A DNA stretch of 64,000 nucleotides from Adiantum capillus-veneris (taxonomy: Eukaryota > Streptophyta > Polypodiopsida > Polypodiales > Pteridaceae). This document shows, one piece after another, positions 25,001 to 36,681 of this stretch. The position numbers were made by a program, and so were the translations under genes. The number at the start of each line of letters is the position of its first letter. The stretch's first letter is position 1. Location of the stretch: contig CM043944.1 of the NCBI GenBank assembly GCA_014529385.2, positions 67,027,395-67,091,394 of the forward strand, written 5' to 3'. The notes under the pieces were generated by a model. That model was not told the DNA's origin, searched no databases, and saw only the letters and a list, made by a program, of their open reading frames with translations.

Positions 25001-25860
25001 TCCCTAGTAGGTTTGGTCTCACAATTCACCACTTTTCCACTATATGTCATTATAATAAGAGGAATTGGGTGCTAAGGTCCACCACTTGTCCAGCCTATAA
25101 GGTTATACCTTGAATGGTATTTTTTCTCACCACTTGTAATGCCCATGACATGCTTTACATGGGGGTTTTGTTCCAAGGTTCACCACTTGTCCAAGCAAAT
25201 TCTATTGAAACATAGAGAGAAACAAAGGTCCACCACTTTTCCAAGCTAGGCTCCATTGAAACATGGACCTTAATACCAAATTATTCCTAGTAGCATGAGT
25301 AATATTTTGTACATGGGGGGTTTGCATTCAAGGTCCACCACTTGTCCAACGTACTTTTCCTAGTAGGTTTGGTCGCAAGATTCACCACTTGTCCACTCTA
25401 TGTCATTATATTAATAATAATTGGGTGTTAAGGTCCACCACTTTTCCAACCTATAAGGTTATATATTGAATGGTATTTTTTCTCACCACTTGTAATGTCC
25501 ATGATATGTTTTACATGGGGATTTTGTTCCAAGGTCCACCACTTGTCCAAGCTAAATCTGTTCAAACATAGAGAGAAACAAACGTGCACCACTTGTCCAA
25601 GGTAGGCTCCATTGAAACATGGAGAGAATGATGCTCCACCATTTATCCAAGATAGACTCCATTGAAACATGGAGAGAAGTAAGCTCCACCATGTTTCCAA
25701 GATGCTAGAGTCCATTGAAATACCCAAAACCCCTGATACTTTGTACATGGGGGGTTTACATTCAAGGTCCACCACTTGTCCAACCTATTATCCCTAGTAG
25801 CATGAGTGGCTTGGTCTCAGGATTCACCACTTGTCCACTCTATATCATTATATTAAGAAA
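22093..25860 (-). repeat. GGACAAGTGGTGGACC array, inverted block 3
   Basis: The same 50-bp and higher-order units as block 2, reverse complemented (CAAGGTCCACCACTTGTCCAA, GGCTCCATTGAAACATGGAG, GTTTTACATGGGGGTTT, TATAAGGTTATATCTT). The landmark GTTTTACATGGGGGTTT recurs about every 400-600 bp. It lies between exons D and E, so it would be intronic if exon E is used from exon B. Confidence 0.96.
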
Positions 25861-26205
25861 AATTGGGTTTCCATATCTAAATGGATCTTTGCTTGGATAA
25901 GTGGTAGACCTTGAGACCTAAATACCCATTCTACACTAGAGCATTGGTTAAGCCTTATACACTTCAAGCATACCTTTAACAACAAGTAGTAGTTATTAGT
26001 TGACTTAAGTCTAGTTGAACTCCATGGTATTGAGACTAAGAGAGAGTGTAGCATAAAAAAGAGTCAGGATTTTAATTTGACTTTCTTTCTATTAATGAGT
26101 AGATCATAGATGGATTTTGGTATCTAATAAAACCTTAGGGTAGACAATGTAAAACTCATGTCTATTGTTGTGTTTGCATTAAGTGTTCTTGTTCTTTAAT
26201 TTCAG
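25861..26205 (+). other. Spacer and acceptor upstream of exon E
   Basis: Leaves the inverted array, contains one degraded plus-oriented motif (GCTTGGATAAGTGGTAGACC, about 25890), then AT-rich sequence ending with the acceptor CTTTAATTTCAG at 26205. No other feature was seen. Confidence 0.7.
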
Positions 26206-26981
26206 AACCATTACAGAAAAATGGATTGGCTATATGCTGGCATAAATTGAAGAAAACTATTGAATTACCCATCCAACCTCCTCCAAGACCTTGTCCAAGG
26301 AATGAATCACCTCCTTATCACCTACCACTTGCTTTCAAGGACATCAAAAGAGTACTTATCTTGGATCTAGAGGGGTTACTTCTCAAGACAGTTGAAATGA
26401 AACATGGAGATTCTATGCCATCTTGGGCTCAACACATGCGACTTGTGGAGGACAAAGATGAAGTTTATCATGTGGTGCGACCAGACGCACAAAGTTTTTT
26501 GGATTTTTGTGCTGAATACTTTGAGCTATGGATATGGAGTTGCTATAACTTAACAAGGGTGCAACGCATCACACAAAAGTGTTTTCCTGAGCAGTATACC
26601 AAGTTCAAGGTGTTTATGAGTAACAAAAATTGCCAAAATCCAAATATCATGTTAGGATTTACAAGGGTTTATCACAAAAATCTGAGTGATATTTGGAAGA
26701 TATTTGAGGATTTGGATGCAAACAATACCTTAATTTTTGATGACACTCCATATAGGGTGATGTGGAACATGCCAGGGACATATCTTATATTTCCAAAGAT
26801 GTGGAGGCAAACTTCCGAGCAACTTCAAAACTTCTTGCAGAGAACCATAATTCCATGGTTGGTAGGATGGTTGTATGCAAGAGATAAGAGAGTCTATACA
26901 TACAACACAATTGTAAATCAGTATAGTGATTCTGAGACAAATTATGTCCTTGGTGTGTACTTGTCAACACGAAAGCATTGA
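26206..26981 (+). CDS. Exon E: second FCP1/NIF phosphatase-like cassette
   Basis: The acceptor TTTAATTTCAG ends at 26205. Two bases plus 257 codons run to TGA 26979-26981, with an AATAAA overlapping the stop. The NIF/HAD fold is recognisable: VLILDLEGLLLKT (D53, E55), VVRPDAQSFLDFC, ELWIWSCYNLTRVQRI, TLIFDDTPYRVMW (D178, D179) and YLIFPKMW. The second catalytic Asp of DxD is Glu, so classical phosphatase activity is doubtful. The first Met in frame lies after the catalytic DLEG motif, so this exon needs an upstream coding exon. The phase fits the exon B donor, giving about 1,114 residues. It is a distant paralogue of exon D and lacks the SAP-like tail. Confidence 0.8.
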
Positions 26982-27757
26982 ATAAATATGGCTATAAGAT
27001 GCTTTTTTTATTCTAGTGTGTATCTTTCAACATTTGTATAATTTGATATAGTCTTTTTTTTTTTTTAAAGGTGTGTCAATTTTATGAACACTTGAATGGA
27101 GTGCACCCTACTCTAAGGGGACTTCAATGTACTATTGGAGTGCATCCTATTGTAAGGGGACTCTGATGTATTGCTAGAGTGCACCCAAATTTTTGGGGAC
27201 TCATTTTTTATTTGATTGGGGCCTATGTTGGGTCATATAGTAAAAGAAATTCATTTTTTGTCAATTCATATCGAGGTTGCATTTATTTGGAACTATGAAA
27301 GAATTGATGTTTGATGTCAAAATAAAACTTGTAAGTGTGGATCAGAGAATTCATGGACTTTAAATATGTGAGAGGGATCTTTTTCTTGGGCACAAATGTT
27401 TGCTTCAAGAATTTTGTCATTACATACTTTATGTGAAAGAGTTTTAGAACCTAAAAGACTTTGAAAACAAAACTATGGAATCTAAGTGCATGTATTCTTG
27501 AATGGCTTGAAAGTTGATGTATACATGCATGTCGCCTTGATGAAGATTTAGATCTGACAAGATGGAAAGATATAATTCTTGGACGTTACCTTTGTCAATT
27601 TGGTAATAACATATTTAACTTTCTTTTAATATGGGTGGAAAAATATATTATTATGTGCATTTGGAACCTAATTGCTTGACCTTCAAACCAAGATTCCTAT
27701 GTTATTTTTTCATATACTTTTTTGTACTGAATTAAGATTGTGGATGCAAGGTCCACC
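26982..27757. other. Downstream spacer of exon E with short tandem repeats
   Basis: Includes a T-run (27053-27067) and about three tandem copies of a 50-bp GAGTGCACCCTA...AAGGGGACT unit (about 27097-27205). No gene was seen. Confidence 0.7.
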
Positions 27758-27911
27758 ACTTGTTCAAGCTAGATCTAAGAAAGTATATATACTGAGTCTT
27801 CAAACTAGTAAACCAAGGGAAGAGAGAAGCAGGGTCCATCACTTGTCCAAGCTCATCTCTAGACAACATAGAGAGATGTTATGTCTACTAATTGTCCAAT
27901 ATAGTCATGGA
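27758..27911 (-). repeat. Array edge module, copy 3 (inverted)
   Basis: A second inverted copy of the 13142-13305 module: GCTAGATCTAAGAAAGTATA, CTAGTAAACCAAGGGAAGAG, inverted motif, then CTCTAGACAACATAGAGAGA. It faces exon E on its left and array block 4 on its right, the same arrangement as copy 2. Confidence 0.85.
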
Positions 27912-29160
27912 GAAATGATAGAAGGTTGATCCACTTGTCCAACCTATCATCTCTAGTAAAATGGGAGGTTTGGCCTTAAGATTCACCATGTAACCAACAT
28001 ATACTTCATTGTATTATGAAGAGTAGAAAAGAAAAGCTCCACCACTTGTCTAAGGTAGTTCCAAAATCAACATGGAGAGAAGAAAGCTTCACCATTTGTC
28101 CAAGATAGGTTCCATTAAAACATGGAAAACCTCATATATGTTGTACATGGAAGCTTTTTTCCAAGGTCCACCACTTGTCCAAGCTAGGATCCATTAAAAC
28201 ATGGATAGAAACAAGGCTCCACAACTCGTCCAACCTTTATAGCTGCGAAGTGTACCGGTTGTCTAAACTAGGCATGGGAAAATAATAGAAGGTCCACCAC
28301 TTATCCAATATATTATCTCTAATAGCATGGGAGGTTTGGTCTCAAGATTTAGGAATTGGCTGACCTGTATTTCATTGTATTATGATGAATTTGGTTTTAA
28401 AGTCAACTACTTATCCAAGCTATAAGTTTATATCTTGAATGGTATTCCTTCCCATCACTTAGAAAACCAATGATATGTTGTACATGGGGGGGTTTGTTAC
28501 AAGGTCCACCACTTGTCCAAGCTAGTTTCATTGAAACATGGATGAAGACAAGCTCCACCATTTGTTAAAGCTAGACTCCATTGAAATCTAGAAAATCCAT
28601 TCTATGTTGTACATGGGGTTTTTGTTTTAAGGTCCAACACTTGTCCAAGCTAAGATCCATTGAAACATGGAGTAGAGAAACACTCCACCACTTGTCCAAG
28701 CTAGGCAACATTGATAGTAGTTGGTTTATTTTGAAGATCCACCACGTGTCTAAGCTAACTCTATTGAAACATAGAGAGAAGCAAAGGTCCACCAACTGTT
28801 CAAGCTAGGCTCCATTGAAACATGGACAGAAGCAAGCTCCACCATTTCTCCAAGATAGACTCCATTGAAACATGGAGAGAATCAAAGGTCCACCATTTCT
28901 CCAAGCCAAGATCTAGTTGTCCAACCTATAAGGTTATATCTTAAATGGTAATCTTTCTAATCACTTGGAATACCCATGATATGTTTTACATGGGGGTTTT
29001 GTTCCAAGATCACCACTTGTCCAAGCTAACTCTATTGAAACATAGAGAGAAGCAAAGGTCCACCACTTGTCCAAGCTAGTCTCCATTGAAACAAGGAGAG
29101 AAGCAAGCTCCATCATTTCTCCAAGATAGGCTAGCATGGATAAGTGCACCTTGAAACCAA
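27912..29160 (-). repeat. GGACAAGTGGTGGACC array, inverted block 4
   Basis: Inverted 50-bp units (CTCCACCACTTGTCCAAGCTA, TCCATTGAAACATGGAGAGA). It is less regular than block 3 and ends near 29.16 kb. Lone motif remnants follow to about 29.4 kb, including one in plus orientation at about 29358. This is the rightmost trace of the array family. Confidence 0.94.
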
Positions 29161-29399
29161 CCTTCCTATGAGGCAATAGAGCATATGCTACATATTTTAT
29201 GTATGCCCCATGCCTCAAATTAAGAAGTTATAGATTAGAAGTGGACCTTGCTTAAATGTCACATGCAATAAATTAAGGAAAAATAGCCAAGTGGATTGTA
29301 TTCCTCAATGGATCCTTGCTTTCACAAGTTGTGAACCTTGAGTCACTTTTACATTAACTTGGACAAGTGGTGGACCTAGAAACCAAGCTCTCCATGTTG

Positions 29400-29719
29400 A
29401 GATAAGTTGTAGGTAGGACAGTAGAACATAGACAACGATAATGGATGCAATATACTCCTCTCCTAATAATCCAATTGATTGAAACCATGATATTTTAGTT
29501 GTTTTCATTGTGTATTGTATGTGCATAAAGTGGAATGAGACCTTAAGAAAACTCAAATTTTTGACAAAATCTCTATATTTTATACATGATATATTGAAAG
29601 TTGTCCAACCTGGGAATTGGGATTTTCCCACTTTACCTAATATGGTCTTAAATCCTGAGTAGTGCACATTCATGGGAGAAAAGGGAAATTTCTTGGACAT
29701 AAGTGTCTAAAAAGGCTTT
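29400..29719. other. Unassigned AT-rich stretch
   Basis: Lies between the last array motif and the gypsy relic. The 131-codon minus frame at 29305-29700 reads partly into array sequence and has no recognisable domain. If a large element ends here, its right boundary would fall in or near this stretch; no terminal repeat could be matched because the left end is outside the window. Confidence 0.4.
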
Positions 29720-31700
29720 AGCTACTAAAAGATATGAGAAGATTCATGTCATTGTTGATTTGCTGAGACCAACAACAGTCAAGGGGGTACAAGCTTTTCA
29801 TGGGGACATTGTGGATATTACCGACGGTTCATCTACATGTACGCTATAATTGCAAAACCCATGGCATAGCTTGATTTACACACTTTGAATGGACCGTGGA
29901 TGTGAAGAATCCTTCATGAAGCTTAAGCAAGCTCTCACCTCAGCTCCAATAATGAAAGCACTAGATGGATTAAGGTAATTCCACGTACAGGGTAGATGCT
30001 TCAAACTTTGCTATTGGTTGTATACTAGCCCAACCAGGGATGGACAAATTGACTTTCCTATTTCTTATGCTAGCTGACAACTGAACATGGCAGAAAAGAA
30101 CTACACCACCACCAAAAGAGAAGGACTAGGATGATCTATGCCGTTTTAAAAAGTTATAGACATTACTTATTAGGAAACAATTTTGTGTTCTTTTTGGACC
30201 ACCAAAACTTTTGTTGTATTTGTGTCAACAAAGCATGCAGCCACAGGAGAGAATCGTGAGATGGTATTTCATCTTTCTTCTCGAATTTGATTTCACTGTG
30301 GTTGTAAAAAAAGGCAACTACACATCAATGTGAGATCATTTGTCAAGGATTGTTTCAGGGAAATCACCTAAAGGTATAGACGATGATTCTACCAGTTGCT
30401 ATTTGTTCTGGACGTGGAAATGATACCTAGATGGTCGGAAAACATTGTGTCACTGATGAAAATAGCTCAAGTGGAATTCACAAATTACCACTTCTATCAC
30501 AATTGATTTAATCGAGCAGTCGGCTATGTACCAATTACTGATGGAAGATATATAAAAGAAAATCGAGATCGGATAGATTTATGCATTAAATCTGAAGAAA
30601 AAAGAACAATCCTAAGTCAATCACATGTTACCATAGTAGGAATTCACTTTGTGGAAGACCAAACTATGCAACGAATCTTAAGACTTGGAGTATTTTTTCC
30701 GACCTATTAGAAGGAGTTGTTAGATCTTTTGTAAAAGATTGCCTCAATGTCAAAAAACAAACCACCCACTCCTCATGTAACATTGTTTCAAATGTCATCC
30801 TATTACCTAAGCGTGGGTAATTTAATGGTTACTTAACTTATCGAGCCAAACATTTTTCTGAGGATATGAGTATAAAACGTCGTCGAAGAGCAATTGAACC
30901 TGAAAGCAAGAGTATAGGCCTCTTATTTGGGAACCAATGTATCGGAGAGGTAAATATTCAACATTTGCGTCTTTGTGCAAATGAAAACGAGTATATTACA
31001 ATTATAGAAAGCACATGTTGGATTAGCTGGAGGTCACTTTTCTAGTGAGACCACCGCAAGAGCAATCTTGATGGCAGGTCATATGGTGGCCAACACTTTT
31101 TGCATATGCCAAAGGAAGATGCTCAAGGTGTGATGCTTGTTAATGAGAAAAATAATATCAACACGAGTAGGACAACATCCTTTAAGGACCAATGATGGGG
31201 GCTAGAGTCTTCGCACAAATGGGGATAGATTTTTTTGACCGATGCAGCCACCTACTTATAGACCCAAGCTCAATATATCATTGTAGCTATGGACTATTTG
31301 ACCAAGTGGGCGAGGCAAAAAAGCGACTCAAAAGAATGATGCCAGAACCAATGGTCCATTCTTATATGAGTATGTATATCACGAGATATGGACTGCCAAT
31401 AGAATTGTCTGTGATCGGGGAACTCATCTCCTCAATGAGGTAATAGAGTATTTGCTTAATGAGTTTACGGTCATCCATAACAAATCAGCTCCCTATCACC
31501 CACAGAAAAATGCAAAAGCTGAGCATACGAATAAAATTCTTAGCTCGATACTGGGACCATAGTGGCTAGTTTAGGAAGGACAGACCAGGAAATGAATCTC
31601 CATGCTGCTCTACGTGGGCTTATCGAGTTTCACTCAAAATAGCTCTAAATGCTACACACTTTAAACCTCGTTTATTGGTCTTGTTGCCATACTGCCAATA
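29720..31700 (+). pseudogene. Degenerate Ty3/gypsy pol (RT end, RNase H, integrase)
   Basis: Recognisable only by hopping frames. RT thumb-like LLRPTTVKGVQAFHG (about 29758-29803). RNase H pieces: KLKQALTSAPIMKAL, ASNFAIGCILAQPG, NYTTTKREGLG, YRHYLLGNNFVFFLDHQN and IVRWYFIFLLEFDFTVV, up to about 30350. Integrase pieces: GLAGGHFSSETTARAILMAG (about 31022), CDRGTHLLNEVIEYLLNEF and SAPYHPQKNAKAEHTNKIL (about 31413-31540). Many frameshifts and stops. No LTRs were identified, so this is an old truncated copy. Confidence 0.85.
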
Positions 31701-34128
31701 TAATTCTAGTGCCGACATTCGGGTAGCACAGAACCTTGAGTGGACTGGACATGAATTGTCAAAAAGACTTGAATGATTTTAGAAAAAATAATTCTATACA
31801 TGGAAAGGCTAAACTGCTTGTAAGCTCATATCTTTGCACAAAGTGGAACAAAAAAAAAAAAATTATTCCACTTAATCACAAAAAATTTCAAGAAAGGGGA
31901 CTTAGTTCTAGACTATTCCCTTAAGCAACACATTTTCCTAAGATTTAAAAAAAGGGAAAAACAAACCATTTATCTTTGAAGATGTATCTCCAGTAAATTG
32001 TCCATCCTAGATGGTGATCCTAATGGCTAATGGATTAGTGCGATGTCGTTTTAACAAATACAATTTTCCAGCCTAACAAAGAAATTGCTGAGAGAATACA
32101 TGCAACCAAACAAGGAAGATCAAACGATGGAGGTAATTGATGAAGCATAAGAGGATGCTAGAGTTCGGGTACCAAGCGTAAAAAAAACAAGACTGCTCTC
32201 AAGAATCAACAAATATCGATTCCCTTCAACACTTTTGAACTTGACGATCGACAATTGGGAATCACCAAAGACTCAGTTTCAACAAACAGATGACTGGTTA
32301 GATGGAATGGATCTTGCGCATCAAACTACAGCTCAACAATCATAGCACCAGTTCTTTGGTAGACATAGGAGCTAGAGTGAATGCAGTCAGTTATTCACAT
32401 TCAAAGAGGCAACAAGTCAACATTGACAAACAGGAATCGCGTCAATCAAGGATGGACCACAAGTGAATCCATTCCAACATTGGGACGTATTCAATTGAAC
32501 GTGCTTAGTTCATGGATGTTCATGTCCGCATCAGTTTGTTTGCTGCAAGATGAACTACATGAATGTGACGTGATTTCTTGGAATTCTTTGGAGCTTGTAC
32601 ATTCCTAGAGATTTATCCTAAGCTACTGGGTTGGTCAACTCTTGCAATAGCTCCCGGGCTATGCCAATACCAATACACACACTACCATGCTACACAGACT
32701 ACAAGATACATTCACAACCCAAATACCAAAAGACCCGGCTTACCCCATGAGTAATTAAAATTGATTACCATGAAGACAAGCTCAGTTCTATTAATCACAT
32801 AAGGCGTGTGTATAGATTACAATGGTGCTTGAAGCAGCCATACTCACTCAACCTCATACACCAATACACCACTATTTCTGAGTATTTAGTGACCTTCTTC
32901 GTATTCCCACACACCCCCCCCCCCCCCCCCCCAATCATCTGGGTATTCATTTCTTTATACCCTCTGTTCCCACTGTCCCTTTTCTCAGTTCCTCTTCTTG
33001 ATTCTTGATTCTAACCACCCTTAGTCGTCAGTCAGCCTTTCTTGACTCAAGCCTTAACATTCTTCTCCCCTTCTTGAATCAAGCCTCAACATTCTTTTCC
33101 CTTTTTTTGAATTGTGTCCTCTAGTCTAGGGACTTGGTTGGTGGGACAAAATCTTCTAGTCTTTGGTTGAAGTTTCTCTAGAAATCTTCCAGTCTATGGT
33201 CTATTGAAACCCTTCCAGCAACTTTAGCTATAGTTGTCCCCTATCTTTGTCCAGCTTCAATCTTACTTATTACCACCTTTGAGGGGTCAATTAACCTCCC
33301 TGTCAATCACTACTGGACTTTGACTCTGGGTCATTCTTGCCATGCCCACCCCACTTGGCCTTGGATTTGGCCCTGTTTTTGTTGGCCTCGGCCTCGTGAG
33401 TTTCCCTTTATTTTGCAAATATCTGCATAAGGTCTTGTTCATGTTCCGGGTGTTGTCCATTTGCTATTGCTTATCATAAGGTTGCCCCTCTCTGCCACTT
33501 CCTTTTCCATATGTTCCACCACCATTTTGATAGGTACATATGAGGCTACGGAGTGCATGAGCAACTAAGAATTAAAGCTCATAATTGTGTCAGAATGCTA
33601 ATAAATGGATGGAACAGAATCTATACTATATATAATTGAGTTTAAAATCTTCAAAGAAGGAGAGGGCATCCATGTGTCACTCTCTCCTTCATTTCAAGAA
33701 CCTTAAGAAACATTTGGTTTGAAATGTAAAAGTGAAGGGTAAGTCAAAAGTCATTTTGGTTTGAAATGTAAAAGTGAAGGGTAAGTAGCAAGTGCTATGA
33801 TGGTAGAACATGAAAAAACTTAGTTTTGACATGAAAAGACTTAGTTTTGAGAAGTGTGATAGTAAAAAATAAAAATACTTAGTTTTGACTTCTTAGTTCT
33901 GTCAAAAAGTCACAATACTTAGTACTATATATATTTTTTTATTACTTTTTTTTTAATTTAAACTCTTTAGCAAGGCCATGGAGTTTCACTCCAGCTTTCA
34001 CTCTTGAAGGGTGATTACTTTTGTTTTTGTAAAAGGTGGCTCTACTTTACAGCTTGGGAAAATAACGAGCTATGTCACGTGTGGATAAGTTGGTATGCCT
34101 CGAACGTATATGTGTGTGGGTGTGTATA
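31701..34128. other. Low-information intergenic stretch
   Basis: Contains a poly-A-like run (31851-31862), a C-run of about 20 bases (32913-32932) and a duplicated block TTTGGTTTGAAATGTAAAAG (about 33713 and 33754). There are short frames only. Sequence between 31.7 and 32.6 kb may be further retroelement debris but gives no clear motif. Confidence 0.6.
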
Positions 34129-34540
<412 letters not shown>

Positions 34541-34679
34541 TTGCCGCTTGACAAAGAATGCCCCCCTCCCCCCACCCCACACACACACATGCATGTCCGC
34601 TACCCTTGATTCCAACGAGCTTCATTTTTTCCTAGCTGTAGCCCTCCACACCACGAGAGAGAGAGAGAGAGAGAGAGTC

Positions 34680-35644
34680 CCACATCCGTCTCCACACTTT
34701 CTTCGTCTTTTTTAGGCCAGTCAGTAGATGCTACAATGTTGAGAGCTCCAACGTGACCATCCAAGCTTTTTAGCTTTCCCAAGTTTTCACATCTTGAACT
34801 CTTGACATAGGCAAGAAAAAAGGGGTTCTGCAAGGGGATAGGTGGCATTGCCTACTACTATAGTGCTCACCGCAACGGTCATGCAAGGTGGGTCTTCGAT
34901 TCAGTGTTTTAAAAAAATGTGTCTCAGCTTACTATCATGCCATTTTCAATTTCAAAAATGCTAGTTGAGGACAAGGGGAAAAGGAAAATTTCCACCCCAA
35001 AATAGAGAAAAATAGAGTAAAAAACCTCTAACATAAACCTAATTTTCTACATTTCCTCTTGGAAAATTAAAGGAAAGCAATTTTGTATGTTTGAAAAATA
35101 ATTTTTCCAAAACACTGATGTGATTGAATTGGAGGATGATCATTGCCAGTGGACCGTATTGGCCTTGGTCTTGGAGTTAGCAATCCTTTGCTCATTTGGA
35201 TCCTCCTTGGTGTTGCATACCTAATGTGAGAGCTTTGCCTTCCCCTAGAAATGATCACTCCGGTCTCTTATTGTAGGGCTGCCTCCATTGTAGGACTGCC
35301 TCCATGTCATTTTGCTTACATTTAGAGCCTGGTCACTTTGGAGCGGCTAAATATCCTTCCAGCTTTGTTTGCAAGTCAAGAAAACCAGTGGCTTGAAAGA
35401 TTAATGCTTGATTTGACTGAGTGATGAGATAGATCTTGAGCAAGTTCCTGCTAATTGAGAGGGCCTCAAAAGTCAACCATATGAAAGGCTATGCCCGTTT
35501 CGAGGCTCTTAACAACCACGATCAGATAGGTAGAGAGAGAACATTCGGCCCGTGAATAGAAAAAAAGTAGGCTTGCTGGTACATGCAACCAGGCTCTTAG
35601 CCTCTCACATGATTTATTTTAATACCACAAACTAGACATGCAGC

Positions 35645-35683
<39 letters not shown>

Positions 35684-36370
35684 GTTTTTCTTTCTATTGG
35701 CGTGGTTTGAGACCTGTTAATCTTGAGACCAACTAATCTCTACTCTCAGCTATTAAGTTTAGGCAAACCTTATTCAATCCAAACATTATTGGCAACAAGT
35801 CATCATGCTGTCAATCCACAAGAATGTGGATAGTAACTACACTTCATTAGTTGTTCGATCTTACACTCAAAAAGGTAGACATATTGTTGATCCAAAAGGT
35901 AGATTTGTGCTTGGTTGATGTGAATGTGGAGGGCATTTAGACCTTGTGTGTTGTCATACATTGTCATCTGGAAAGTAGTTATAGTGGTGGTTGATGCATA
36001 AGTGTATTAAAGAGCTATAAAAGCTCACATGAGAATCATAGGCATTTGTCCACATTTGCCCTCCCTATGAAGGGAAGGAGAACAATGGTTGCTTCAATTG
36101 ATGCACATGTAGCCGCGGCAACGTGTGGATCACATACTAGTTTCCTATTATACAAGCACTAAGATTCACATGGGCTAGCTTAATGTCACATTTCTCGATG
36201 TTAGGTGAGGAAAATTTTATATGTTGCACTTGGCATCTCTCACAAGTACCAAGGAAAGCATGGAAGTGTATTGCATGCAACTCTTTTTTGCAAACTTTAA
36301 TAGCTATTCGTTGTGTATATTTTGTTGTAACTTGTACCTATTTAGGCTATTTCAAAGTCCACTATACCAA
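34680..36370. other. Intergenic stretch with (GA)n microsatellite
   Basis: The only clear feature is (GA)n at about 35646-35682. There are no coding or RNA signals. The right end (ACTATACCAAGTATT) is the insertion site of the copia element. Confidence 0.6.
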
Positions 36371-36375
36371 GTATT

Positions 36376-36606
36376 TGTTGGAATTAGGGTTGCAGAGAAA
36401 CACACACAGCTTGGAGAAGACGAAGGAAGCTCAAGGCACACAATAGAGAGTGTGTTACTTAGTGTGCAATGGAAATATTGATAGCCCTAGAGTGATGGGA
36501 GTATATACAATGCACGGGGGGAAAAACCTCCTAAAGAGGAAAAAAATGCCCTGGCGGTCCTAGTGTGTTCACACACATCACTACCACATGCATGTATATG
36601 GTAACA
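36376..36606 (-). repeat. Copia 3' LTR
   Basis: Starts TGTTGGAATTAGGGTTGCAG and ends TATATGGTAACA on the plus strand. It differs from the partner at 40791-41018 by a few substitutions and small indels, so the insertion is fairly young. It belongs to the minus-strand element, so this is the 3' copy. Confidence 0.96.
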
Positions 36607-36681
36607 AATCCCCCCTGGAGTGATGTGATGAACATGAGCTGGCACATGAGTAAAGGGAAGTGCCATGCCCTGAGGACAGGA

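Noticed and set aside
22197-25775. Minus-strand frames with the same DKWWT/WTSGGP phrases
   Set aside because: The same array read from the inverted block; the translation is a by-product of the motif.
26785-26970. Minus-strand frame opposite exon E
   Set aside because: Shadow of the conserved NIF-domain exon.
2470-29160. CRISPR-like array
   Set aside because: Regular short repeats are present, but spacers are themselves repeated and related, copies are degenerate, and the setting is eukaryotic.
31192-31443. 83-codon frame as a separate gene
   Set aside because: It is one frame of the broken gypsy integrase; the neighbouring frame carries the conserved continuation.
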